A stretch of 64,000 bases of DNA from Pontibacter mucosus (GTDB lineage Bacteria; Bacteroidota; Bacteroidia; Cytophagales; Hymenobacteraceae). Under the pieces are notes generated by a model, which saw nothing but the letters and a program-made list of their open reading frames with translations, had not been told where the DNA came from and ran no database searches. A program made the translations under genes and the position numbers. The stretch is taken from positions 48,890 to 112,889 of the forward strand of contig NZ_QBKI01000015.1 of assembly GCF_003054055.1 (NCBI RefSeq), written 5' to 3'. Of this stretch, positions 34,773 to 42,785 are shown piece by piece. Each line of letters opens with the position of its first letter. Within the stretch, counting starts at the first letter, position 1.

Positions 34773-35429
34773 ATGAGCAAGCAAAGCAGAGACTTCTTCT
34801 GGCCCAGCTATGTCGATCTGATGACGGTGCTCTTCCTGGTGATGCTGGTGCTATTTGTGCTGAGCTTTAAACTGTTTCAGGATAAGGACCAGGAGAACCG
34901 GGACAATATTGCCCGCCTGCAGGTGGAGGTACAGGAAAAGCGAAAGCTGGACGAGATCAAAGCCGCACTGTCCCGCCTGGATGACAAGTATTTTCAGTAT
35001 AACGAGCAGTATAAGCGTCACGAGTTGCTGGTGGACGTGCTCTTTGAGCAGAGCAGTGCAGAAATTCCGCAACGGGCGCGGGCACCACTCCGCAGGGCAG
35101 GCGAGAACCTGAGCCAGGTGATCAACTCTATCGAGGAGGAGGATGTAAAGTACCTGATCGTGATTGACGGGCGCGCGGCCAGCTTCCCCAAGGGTGATCC
35201 GCGTAACATCACCCAGCGGGAGTATGCCCTGCAGCTGAGCTACCAGCGGGCGCTGGCCCTGCTCGACTTCTGGCAAAGCCAGGGCATCAGGTTTCCCAGA
35301 GACAGGGTAGAGCTGATTGCCGCCGGAAGCGGGTTTGAGGGGGCAGGCCGCAAGGGAGATATCCGCGACCGGCGCTTCGTCATCCAGATTCTCCCGAAGG
35401 TGGGCGCGCTGGAGGAGCAAGCCAGGTAG
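34773..35429 (+). CDS. MotB/ZorB-like stator partner with OmpA peptidoglycan-binding domain
   Basis: 218 residues. A short N terminus leads to one helix with the proton-carrying acidic residue placed as in MotB/ZorB: WPSYVDLMTVLFLVMLVLF, with Asp15. A periplasmic linker coiled coil (about 40-90) precedes an OmpA-like domain (about 118-212) with YALQLSYQRALALLDFWQSQGI and RDRRFVIQI, the peptidoglycan-binding motif pattern. With the preceding gene it forms a complete 5:2-type ion-driven motor unit (family knowledge). It is the last gene of the operon. Confidence 0.84.
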   Translation: MSKQSRDFFWPSYVDLMTVLFLVMLVLFVLSFKLFQDKDQENRDNIARLQVEVQEKRKLDEIKAALSRLDDKYFQYNEQYKRHELLVDVLFEQSSAEIPQRARAPLRRAGENLSQVINSIEEEDVKYLIVIDGRAASFPKGDPRNITQREYALQLSYQRALALLDFWQSQGIRFPRDRVELIAAGSGFEGAGRKGDIRDRRFVIQILPKVGALEEQAR

Positions 35430-35799
35430 TACAACACAATGGCCAGTGCTTTGCCTGTCTCACCTGCCGCCCATAACGCCTTTTAGCTGCTTTTGCTCAT
35501 CGGAAAGCGTTGGACGGGGACATGCCAAACTCTGCTGGTAGTGTTATTCGAAAGAAATAAAACATAGTAAATCAGTGGTTTACTGGCATACTTAATTCAG
35601 CCTTCCACTAAAAAATTCATTTTTTCTACATCCTAAGGGGTAAATTCGGCTACCCGAAAGCAAATTCGGGTTTTGGTGTCTCATATCGTAAACAGCACGG
35701 TACCTCCGCTGAAATTATTACGCTGCATATTCGTCACAAACTTCAGGCGCTTCATCACTTTTATTGTTTTTCAACTGCCCATTCTGCTATCATTGGTTC
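35430..35799. other. Gene-free stretch after the motor operon
   Basis: 370 bases, AT-rich in the second half. It holds a repeated AAATTCGG string (near 35643 and 35663) separated by CTACCCGAA, able to form a short hairpin. No ORF supported. The promoter for the kinase gene is presumably here. Confidence 0.4.
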
Positions 35800-37314
35800 A
35801 TGAATGACATGGCAATCAAAAACGTTATAGCCGAACCTATCCAGCGGAATAAGATAGAGTTCTGGGCAGCTACCACCATTTATGTGTTTGCGCTATTTTC
35901 CCTCTCCGTGGACAATAGCCCCAACGAGTCCTCGTTCAGGCACGCCAATGTGGTGTATCACTATTACGAGTATTTTTTCTGGCCCCAGTTGGTACGCTTC
36001 ACCGTCATTTACCTGGCCTTCCTGCTACTTAACTTTAAGGTGGTGCCCAGGCTAATCCGGAAAGAGGCTGTCTGGCCGAACGTGCTGCTCGTACTGGCTG
36101 CATTTGTGGCTGTAGGAGTTGTGACGGGCGTGGCAGACACATACTTCAAGGCTTATTTGCTGCCCGGGTTCGACACCCTGCAGGAGTTCTGGAATTATAT
36201 CTTCCAGCGCAGCTTTCAGAATACCCTGCGGCTCTTGCTCGTGTTCGGTTTTTATACTTTTATCAAGTATTTCGGGCTTTACCTGCTCTCCAATTCGGCT
36301 GCCATACAATCACGGTATCGGATGGTGACGCAAGACGTGATCACAACCTTTATAGTATGGCTGGTGAGTGTATTTGTACTGGTTTTGTTTGATGTAGGGG
36401 AAGAGGAAACAGCTGTCTGGGCCTTTGTATCACTTAGCGCCATCCTTTTATACTTCTTCTCTTTTTACGCGCTCATACCTAAATCGCTGGGGAAAAAGCG
36501 CCCCTTCGGTTCTTATGAGTTAAAGGTGTTGCTCATACTCATCCTTTCTTATTTGCCTGCCGTTTTCCTCTTACTGCCCGTTCTGGATAATGATGAGGCC
36601 TTTGGGATTAGTTTAGCCAATGCCGTGTTCCAGTTGGTGGTTACAGCGCCTGTTACCTGGTTTTTGTATAAACGGCAGTTAAGGGGCAGGGAGGAAGTAG
36701 TGGGGCTGAAAAAAGAGCTGGGCTACTCGGTCGCGAACCTGGACTTGCTGCGCTCACAGATAAACCCGCACTTTTTGTTCAATGCCCTGAACACACTTTA
36801 CGGCACCGCCCTGCAGGAGAACAGCGAGCGCACGGCCCAGGGCATACAAATGCTGGGCGATATGATGCGCTTTATGCTCCACGAAAACCTGCAGCGAACG
36901 ATACTGCTGGCGCGTGAGGTAGAGTACCTGCGCAACTACATCGATCTGCAGCTGCTGCGCACCTCTGCCTCTCCTGATATCATCATAGAGACCAAGATGG
37001 AGGAAGTACTGGAGCAACAGCATATTGCGCCCATGCTGCTTATTCCCTTCGTGGAGAATGCCTTCAAACACGGCATCAGCCTGCAGCACAAGTCCTGGAT
37101 CAGGATAAGCCTGCACTGTGACCAGAACAGGCTATACTTTGATGTTTACAACAGCATCCATAAAAAGTCGGAGCAGGACCCGGAGAAGAACAAGTCCGGC
37201 ATCGGGCTGAGGAACGTGAGGCAGCGGCTGGAATTGCTCTACCCTCAGAAACACGAGCTGATCATCCGCGAGACGCCCGAGGAATTCTTTGTGCACCTCA
37301 CGCTGGAGTTGTAA
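35800..37314 (+). CDS. LytS/YehU-type sensor histidine kinase
   Basis: 504 residues. About eight hydrophobic helices in the first 300 residues form a membrane sensor. Then comes the His_kinase core: LRSQINPHFLFNALNTLYG carrying the phospho-acceptor His, and the ATPase part with LLIPFVENAFKHGI and GIGLRNVRQRLELLY. No periplasmic sensor domain. ATG 35800 is chosen; an upstream start at 35764 would add 12 residues. It pairs with the LytTR regulator 48 bases downstream. The position directly behind the motor operon makes that operon a candidate target. Confidence 0.9.
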   Translation: MNDMAIKNVIAEPIQRNKIEFWAATTIYVFALFSLSVDNSPNESSFRHANVVYHYYEYFFWPQLVRFTVIYLAFLLLNFKVVPRLIRKEAVWPNVLLVLAAFVAVGVVTGVADTYFKAYLLPGFDTLQEFWNYIFQRSFQNTLRLLLVFGFYTFIKYFGLYLLSNSAAIQSRYRMVTQDVITTFIVWLVSVFVLVLFDVGEEETAVWAFVSLSAILLYFFSFYALIPKSLGKKRPFGSYELKVLLILILSYLPAVFLLLPVLDNDEAFGISLANAVFQLVVTAPVTWFLYKRQLRGREEVVGLKKELGYSVANLDLLRSQINPHFLFNALNTLYGTALQENSERTAQGIQMLGDMMRFMLHENLQRTILLAREVEYLRNYIDLQLLRTSASPDIIIETKMEEVLEQQHIAPMLLIPFVENAFKHGISLQHKSWIRISLHCDQNRLYFDVYNSIHKKSEQDPEKNKSGIGLRNVRQRLELLYPQKHELIIRETPEEFFVHLTLEL

Positions 37315-37362
37315 GTATAAAGTATAAACGGAGTATATTTCGGGCAAAGTATAAAGGCAGGT

Positions 37363-38037
37363 ATGAGAGCAATAGCGATAGACGATGAACCCATGGCGCT
37401 GGAAGTGGTGCGTTCCCATGCCGCGAAGGTACCTTTCCTGGAGCTTGCCGCCTGCTTTACCGATGCGTTTGAAGCATTGGACTACCTGCAGCAGGAGCAG
37501 GTCGACCTGCTGTTCCTCGACATTAAAATGCCCGATATCTCCGGGATAGAATTTTTCTCAAGCCTGCAGAAGAAGCCGATGGTCATTTTTACCACGGCCT
37601 ATTCCGAGCACGCCGTGACCAGTTTCGAGCTTGATGCCATCGATTACCTGCTCAAGCCCTTCTCGTTGCCGCGGTTCATCAAGGCTTGCCACAAAGCCCA
37701 GGAGCTGCTGCAGCTTCGTGGTACGCAAGCCCCGGCCAGGGACTACCTTTTCCTGAAAACCGGCTATGAGCAGGTTAAGGTATACTTTAAAGAGATCTTA
37801 TACTTAGAAGCCGCCGGCAACTACGTGACCTTTGTGCTGGAGGACAGAAAGCTGCTCACCCGCATGACCACCGGCGAGGCCACTGACCTTTTGCCAGCCG
37901 ATAAGTTTGTGCGCGTGCACCGTTCCTACATTGTTGCCAAGAGCAGGATAGAGAAGATCGAGCGCCACCAGGTTACCATCCAGGGTAACGAGGTGCCGGT
38001 GGGGGCCTCGTACATACAGCAACTGCAGTTGGTTTAA
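37363..38037 (+). CDS. LytTR-family response regulator
   Basis: 224 residues. Receiver domain 1-115 with acidic pocket DDE at 7-9, phospho-acceptor Asp53 (FLDIKMPD), the conserved Thr in FTTAYSEHA and Lys in YLLKPFS. LytTR DNA-binding domain about 128-222 with LEAAGNYVTF and VRVHRSYIVAKSRIEKI. Three AAGTATA motifs lie in the 48-base gap and leader after the kinase gene. Acts as transcription activator of the LytS/LytTR pair. Confidence 0.93.
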   Translation: MRAIAIDDEPMALEVVRSHAAKVPFLELAACFTDAFEALDYLQQEQVDLLFLDIKMPDISGIEFFSSLQKKPMVIFTTAYSEHAVTSFELDAIDYLLKPFSLPRFIKACHKAQELLQLRGTQAPARDYLFLKTGYEQVKVYFKEILYLEAAGNYVTFVLEDRKLLTRMTTGEATDLLPADKFVRVHRSYIVAKSRIEKIERHQVTIQGNEVPVGASYIQQLQLV

Positions 38038-38280
38038 TGGCCCTAAAATCAGGACAGTGAACCTGCGGCCAGGAAATCAATTGTGGGGAAGCCAAGACTT
38101 TTATGAAGGATGTTAATTTTAGTCTTTGACCAAAGTTGCTTCCTTCATGTAGGCAGCTAGAGCCAAGTCCTACAATTCCCGAGGGTTCAAATACGCTACG
38201 CTGGAAAGAAAAAATACTTGTTCAATTTTCGGTTGCCGGTCGAAAGTTATATGGCATTCTTTGCATAAAAAGGATAACAT

Positions 38281-38580
38281 ATGACCTATAAACAATTACA
38301 TGCACAACTCTACAAGGCAGCAGGAGCAGATGGCATCTTTGTCCCGTGCACTGCAAGAGAAGAAGACATAAGCGCAGTAACGCGAAGCACGGGATTGTCG
38401 CTAAACGTGATGTGTATGCCCAAACTGCTAACCTATGAGAAGCTGCCAGAACTTGGGGTAAAGCGGATAAGCATGGCTAATTTCCGCTTTGAGGAGATGT
38501 ATGGGCATTTTGCACAAATGGTCCGTAACGTTAAAGACCAAAGAACCTTTAGCCCTGTGTTTGCCCATGTTAGTAACTGA
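38281..38580 (+). pseudogene. C-terminal remnant of a PEP mutase/isocitrate lyase-family enzyme
   Basis: 99 residues matching only the last third of the family: LYKAAGADGIFVPC, NVMCMPKLLTYEKLPELGVKRISMANF and a terminal FAHVSN. The normal enzyme is about 250-280 residues with its catalytic DxDxG and KRCGH-type motifs in the missing N-terminal part, and nothing upstream (38038-38280) supplies them. It is therefore a truncated relic, even though it keeps an ATG and an open frame. Its stop overlaps the ada start by 14 bases, so the intact gene was once translationally coupled to ada. Confidence 0.75.
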
Positions 38581-39625
38581 TAAAGGGAAGATCGAAACCT
38601 ACTACAAAGCTTTGCTTAACAGAGATCAGAGCTTTGTAGGCATCTTTTTTGTCGGAGTCAGGACCACGTCTGTATTCTGTATTGCCACATGCCGTGCCCG
38701 GAAGCCTAAGGCAGAAAACGTAGAGTTCTTCACCACGTTCAAAGACGCGCTGAGCCATGGTTACCGCCCCTGCAAAGTATGCAGGCCAACTGAAAATGCA
38801 AACCTGGCTCCCGATCAGGTAAGTGCTGCTATAGCGTTAGTAAGGGATAACCCGAAAGAAAAGATAGCTGATTACACCCTCCGGGAAAAGCAGATCTGTC
38901 CGGTGCTGGTGCGCAGGTGGTTTAAGCAGCATTATGGGATAACCTTTCAGGCCTTTCAGAGAATGTACAGGATAAACCAGGCACTGCTGGAGCTGAAAGA
39001 GGGAAGGAGTGCCACCCAAACCGCTTTTGAAGCAGGTTACGAATCACTGAGTGGCTTTGGTTATACTTATAAAAAGCTGGTAGGCAGCTCTCCAAGGAAG
39101 AATAAAGCACAAAATGTGATCCTGATGAACAGGCTCACTACACCTTTGGGACCCATGATTGTTTGTGCCACCGATCAAGGGATTTGCCTGCTGGAGTTTG
39201 CTGACAGGAGGATGCTCGAAACAGAGTTCAGGGACTTGCAACAGCGCCTGAATGCCTCCATCATCGCAGGAGAAAACAAGCACATCCAGCAGGCCAGATC
39301 GGAGATAACTGAGTACTTTGCGGGACAGAGAAAAACCTTTTCCCTTGAGTTGCACACCCCCGGCACCACGTTTCAGAACCTGGTTTGGGAGTGCCTGATG
39401 CAAATTCCTTACGGAGAAACACGTTCCTATCAGCAGCAAGCCGCGGTGGTGGGATGCCCTAATGCTGTCAGGGCAGTCGCCTCTGCAAACGGGTTAAACA
39501 AAATAGCCCTTGTTATTCCTTGCCACCGGGTTATCGGTAAAAACGGCAAACTGACAGGGTATGGCGGTGGTTTAGAAAGAAAGCAGTGGCTATTGGATCA
39601 TGAGAAGCAGCATGCCGGCAAGTAA
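38567..39625 (+). CDS. ada: Bifunctional Ada: methylphosphotriester sensor, AraC domain and O6-methylguanine-DNA methyltransferase
   Basis: 352 residues in the classic order. The N-terminal zinc domain has Cys38, Cys42, Cys69 and Cys72 (Cys38 being the methyl acceptor, as in E. coli). The AraC-type helix-turn-helix region is at about 95-180. The C-terminal MGMT domain has YGETRSYQQQA, NAVRAVASANGLN and the active-site IPCHRVIG (about 318-325), then LTGYGGGLERKQWLL. I start at ATG 38567 because translation upstream in this frame is only the shadow of the PEP-mutase remnant. Repairs alkylated DNA and activates its own regulon. Confidence 0.94.
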   Translation: MLVTDKGKIETYYKALLNRDQSFVGIFFVGVRTTSVFCIATCRARKPKAENVEFFTTFKDALSHGYRPCKVCRPTENANLAPDQVSAAIALVRDNPKEKIADYTLREKQICPVLVRRWFKQHYGITFQAFQRMYRINQALLELKEGRSATQTAFEAGYESLSGFGYTYKKLVGSSPRKNKAQNVILMNRLTTPLGPMIVCATDQGICLLEFADRRMLETEFRDLQQRLNASIIAGENKHIQQARSEITEYFAGQRKTFSLELHTPGTTFQNLVWECLMQIPYGETRSYQQQAAVVGCPNAVRAVASANGLNKIALVIPCHRVIGKNGKLTGYGGGLERKQWLLDHEKQHAGK

Positions 39626-39750
39626 CAATCAATAACAGCGGCACTATGGCTAACTCAGGCTACTGGAAAGCTAAAAATATACCCACTAGTACTGCTTTTT
39701 CAGCCTTAGCTGTTATATTATACTTTGGTGAAACCTATCGGCACGTACGT

Positions 39751-40485
39751 ATGATATACCAAGAAATTAAACCCAGCGTAAAACTTGAGCCCTACATTCA
39801 CTCCTTTTGGGTGCTGAAGGGAGAGGAACCGGACAAGCAATGGGAGCGGAATTTCCCGGATGGCTGTGCCGGGTTAGTCATGAACCTGGGCGACACTTGT
39901 TTGACAGACAACGGTTTGGTTTCTATGGAGTTTGGTAAAACCTATGCTGTGGGTGCGATGACTTCTTTTAAGGACAGCTTTATCAACTCCAATACTCACT
40001 TAGTTGGGGTTTGCCTGAAGCCGGCAAGCTTTTCAGCTTTTTATAATTACGTCCCTCAGCATGACCTGACGGACAACACCGTTGAGTTTGATAGGCCCCT
40101 TTCATTCAATATTGACAAAGTCCTTGAAAACCCTTGCGGTTACCTGAACGAGTTTTTCATTAACAGAGTCAAAAGCAGAGGCAACCAGTTACAGTCCGTT
40201 ATACAAGATATACATCATGCAAAGGGGCAGCTAAGCATTCAGGAGCTTTCTCAAAGGAACCACATGACAGTAAGGCAACTGGAGCGCCATTTTAAGAAGG
40301 AGGTTGGCATCTCACCGAAAGAGTATTCAAATATTGTCCGGTTTCAGCATGCTTTGTCTCTGATTAAGGGCGCTGATGATAAAAGAAGCTTGTTAGACAT
40401 TGCCTTTGAGTGTGGTTATTATGACCATTCGCATCTAGCCAATGAAGTGAAGCGCAATACCGGGCTTTCGCCTTCGCACCTCTAG
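39751..40485 (+). CDS. AraC family transcriptional regulator
   Basis: 244 residues. An N-terminal ligand-type domain begins IKPSVKLEPYIHSFWVL (the DUF6597-like opening common in Bacteroidota), and the C-terminal double helix-turn-helix (about 150-244) contains TVRQLERHFKKEVGISPKEY and DIAFECGYYDHSHLANEVKR. The frame is open to 39646, but ATG 39751 matches the family start. A TATACTTTG sequence just upstream (39719) overlaps a likely -7 position. It lies between ada and a reductase gene and may control the latter. Confidence 0.88.
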   Translation: MIYQEIKPSVKLEPYIHSFWVLKGEEPDKQWERNFPDGCAGLVMNLGDTCLTDNGLVSMEFGKTYAVGAMTSFKDSFINSNTHLVGVCLKPASFSAFYNYVPQHDLTDNTVEFDRPLSFNIDKVLENPCGYLNEFFINRVKSRGNQLQSVIQDIHHAKGQLSIQELSQRNHMTVRQLERHFKKEVGISPKEYSNIVRFQHALSLIKGADDKRSLLDIAFECGYYDHSHLANEVKRNTGLSPSHL

Positions 40486-40553
40486 ATTGTCGCATTTTTC
40501 CAAAGCAGAAACAGAAAGGTTACCGTTTCTTTGCAAGAAAAAAGTGAAAGGAA

Positions 40554-41096
40554 ATGAAAAAAATCATTCTGAATCTTGCCGCAACCTTAGATGGGTTTAT
40601 TGAAGGCCCGAACGGCGAAATTGATTGGTGCATCATGGACGATGACATGGACTTTGATGCCTTTATCCAAAGTATAGACACTATATTTTACGGCAGGGTG
40701 AGCTATGACGCCTGGGGCAACTTTCAGCCAGAGGAAAATGCAAGTCCGGCAGAACAGCTGATGTGGCAGGGGATACATTCCAAAGACAAGTACGTTTTTT
40801 CAAGTCAAAACCGAACCGACGGGAAAGCCACCTTCATCTCTTCCGACATTGCCAGCACTGTGGCCGCCATAAAAAAGCAGGGAGGCAAGGATATCTGGCT
40901 TTACGGGGGCGCAAGCCTTATCAAGACCTTCATCAACCTGGGGCTTATTGACCAATACAAAATCTCTGTCCACCCTATAGCATTGGGTAGTGGTAAACCC
41001 CTGTTTGAGGATCTGAGAGAACAGGTTGAACTGAAACTAACAGGCACACGGGTGTTTAGATCAGGGGTGGTAGAGCTGACGTACGAACCAGCATAA
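40554..41096 (+). CDS. Dihydrofolate reductase/RibD C-terminal family protein
   Basis: 180 residues of the RibD_C/DHFR-like fold, NADPH-dependent reductase in the cytosol. Recognisable blocks: LNLAATLDGFIEGPNGEIDW, IDTIFYGRVSYDAW, DIWLYGGASLIKTFINLGLIDQY and HPIALGSGKPLF. These proteins are common next to AraC regulators in Bacteroidota and usually are neither true FolA nor RibD; the natural substrate is unknown. It begins 68 bases after the AraC gene. Confidence 0.9.
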   Translation: MKKIILNLAATLDGFIEGPNGEIDWCIMDDDMDFDAFIQSIDTIFYGRVSYDAWGNFQPEENASPAEQLMWQGIHSKDKYVFSSQNRTDGKATFISSDIASTVAAIKKQGGKDIWLYGGASLIKTFINLGLIDQYKISVHPIALGSGKPLFEDLREQVELKLTGTRVFRSGVVELTYEPA

Positions 41097-42116
41097 ATTA
41101 CGACCCACCAACAGCACCGCCCCAAATGTGGCGGCGAGCACAACCAACTGTACTATACACACGGGATGGTGGCTTTCGGCTTCAAAACGCGGCCTGTGGG
41201 CAGGTGCCATACGTGCACGTCATGTTAAATAACTCGACATCTTGTAAAAAATTGGGCGCTACAGGGGTTATCAAACGCACTCCACAGCACTTTTTACTCC
41301 TGCTGAAGTTGCTGGCAAGGTTTCCAGCCAGCACCCCAACACTCAACAAGTTATTTAAATAAGTAGGATAACGGCCTGGCGGATTGCTTTCAGACTATAA
41401 ATGCTTACAGGCAAATCGCCAATGAAACGCAGGAGAAAGTTGTTGCCACCAGAGGCATCGGGTTTTGCACCGATTGTTACGGAAGGGAGAGGGAGCTAGT
41501 GTAAACTTTTCCTTCCCCTGCAGGCTGTAGGGGAGTTTTTTTGCAACTCCCGCCACAGAAGATACTGTTCAGGACGGCATGGTACCTGTCGGCGAAAAGC
41601 TCATGGCACCAGTCTTCAAGCAGTAGTAACTCCTCGGTATCAAGTTGGGCCACCCCTTTCCTCAACTCTTTCTCAAACAAGGCCCTGTCGAAGCTCACCT
41701 TCCACAATATTAATTCCAGATATTCCAGCATACGGTTTCGCTTGTAAGTTATAGAGCAAAGCTACGGATGGCATGTTACCCTAAGGCAACGGGACTGTTA
41801 TGCTAGCGTCAAGAAAAGCAAACCGGCTGTAGAGAGCGACGCCGGTTACTGCTTGCCTACTACCAGGTGGGGAGGTGCAGGTGTTAGTATACGCTTGATC
41901 CCTAGCGGACACAGGTGTGGAGGTGCCGGACTTGTGTTGGCTTTTTCGGGAAAGTGCTTCGAACGTGACCAAAATCGTTGACATGGTGCACCAGAAGGCC
42001 TGCGGGTGAGCGTAGAACTACAGGCAGTTGCGTCTTGCCAGGCACAGGGCTTTTGTGTCGCAGGGAGAAAGGGGCCGGATTACCTGCACTTCCGGAAGGA
42101 GCTTATCCTGGCCTAA
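41097..42116. other. Mostly non-coding stretch with small relics
   Basis: Apart from the minus-strand gene at 41477-41731, nothing intact is seen. On the plus strand 41367-41504 is a 46-codon open frame without a start that reads like a protein tail (NAYRQIANETQEKVVATRG, then FCTDCYGRERELV). A zinc-ribbon-like PKCGGEH occurs near 41122. Both look like fragments of decayed genes. 41732-42116 holds nothing I can interpret. Confidence 0.4.
41477..41731 (-). CDS. Conserved hypothetical protein, 84 aa
   Basis: Starts MLEYLELILWKVSFDRALFEKELRK and continues LDTEELLLLEDWCHELFADRYH, a helical, acidic pattern I associate with small uncharacterised Cytophagales proteins. It ends with a Cys-containing, unconserved tail (FCGGSCKKTPLQ). 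Soluble, no signal. Its last codons overlap the relic on the other strand by 28 bases. Function unknown. Confidence 0.55.
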   Translation of the reverse strand: MLEYLELILWKVSFDRALFEKELRKGVAQLDTEELLLLEDWCHELFADRYHAVLNSIFCGGSCKKTPLQPAGEGKVYTSSLSLP

Positions 42117-42785
42117 CTAGCGAGAGGCTTTTTCCAGCACCTTTGCTATCCCGGTATAGCCCCGCTCCCGGGCATGCTGCAGCGCTGTCACGCCATCTTT
42201 GTCGGGGATTGTGATGTCGCAGCCGGCATCCACCAGCGTCTGTACCACCTCCACGTAGGTCTTGCTGCCGTCTCCCAGCACAACGGCTTCCATCAAGGCT
42301 GTCCAGCCCAGGCGGTTCACGTGGTCGATTGGGAAGCCTTCGGTGTTGGCCAGCAGCTTCACCACTTCCAGGTGGCCCCGTTCGCAGGCGGGGATCAGGG
42401 CGGTGCCGTGGTAGCGGTTAAACACATCAAAACGGGCGCCATGCTCCAGGTACAATTTCACCAGCGAAGTATAACCGGCGGCACCGGCATACAGGAAGGG
42501 GCTGTCTTTGATGGCATCCTGCTGGTTTACGTCAGCGCCATGCGCCACCAGCAGCTGCGCCATTTTCAGGTCGTTGTTATGGGTAGCCAGCAGCAGCAGG
42601 GACCTTTTCTGTTGATCGGTGGCGTTGACATTGGCACCGTTAGCCAGGGCGGTGGCCACCTTGTCTAGTTTCCGGTTTACGACGGCCTTTACAACGGTAT
42701 CCTGGGCAGTTTGCGTGCGCATAGTGGTTTCAGACTGGCATGCGGTAAAAAGAAAAAAGGAAAGCTTTAAAAAGAATGTGTTCAT
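42117..42785 (-). CDS. Ankyrin-repeat lipoprotein
   Basis: 222 residues. A short signal (MNTFFLKLSFFLFTACQ) with lipobox FTAC puts Cys16 as the lipidated residue. About five ankyrin repeats follow (for example ANGANVNATDQQKRSLLLLATHN, VAHGADVNQQDAIKDSPFLYAG, LGWTALMEAVVLGDG, GVTALQHARERGYTGIAKVL). A protein-binding scaffold, probably on the outer or inner membrane facing the periplasm. The ATG lies in an ATGA overlap with the upstream amidohydrolase stop, so the two are coupled and may bind each other. Confidence 0.88.
   Translation of the reverse strand: MNTFFLKLSFFLFTACQSETTMRTQTAQDTVVKAVVNRKLDKVATALANGANVNATDQQKRSLLLLATHNNDLKMAQLLVAHGADVNQQDAIKDSPFLYAGAAGYTSLVKLYLEHGARFDVFNRYHGTALIPACERGHLEVVKLLANTEGFPIDHVNRLGWTALMEAVVLGDGSKTYVEVVQTLVDAGCDITIPDKDGVTALQHARERGYTGIAKVLEKASR

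Noticed and set aside
33010..35429. Flagellar MotAB or a complete known Zorya system
   Set aside because: No flagellar gene and no ZorC/ZorD/ZorE-type gene is present, and the operon partners are different.
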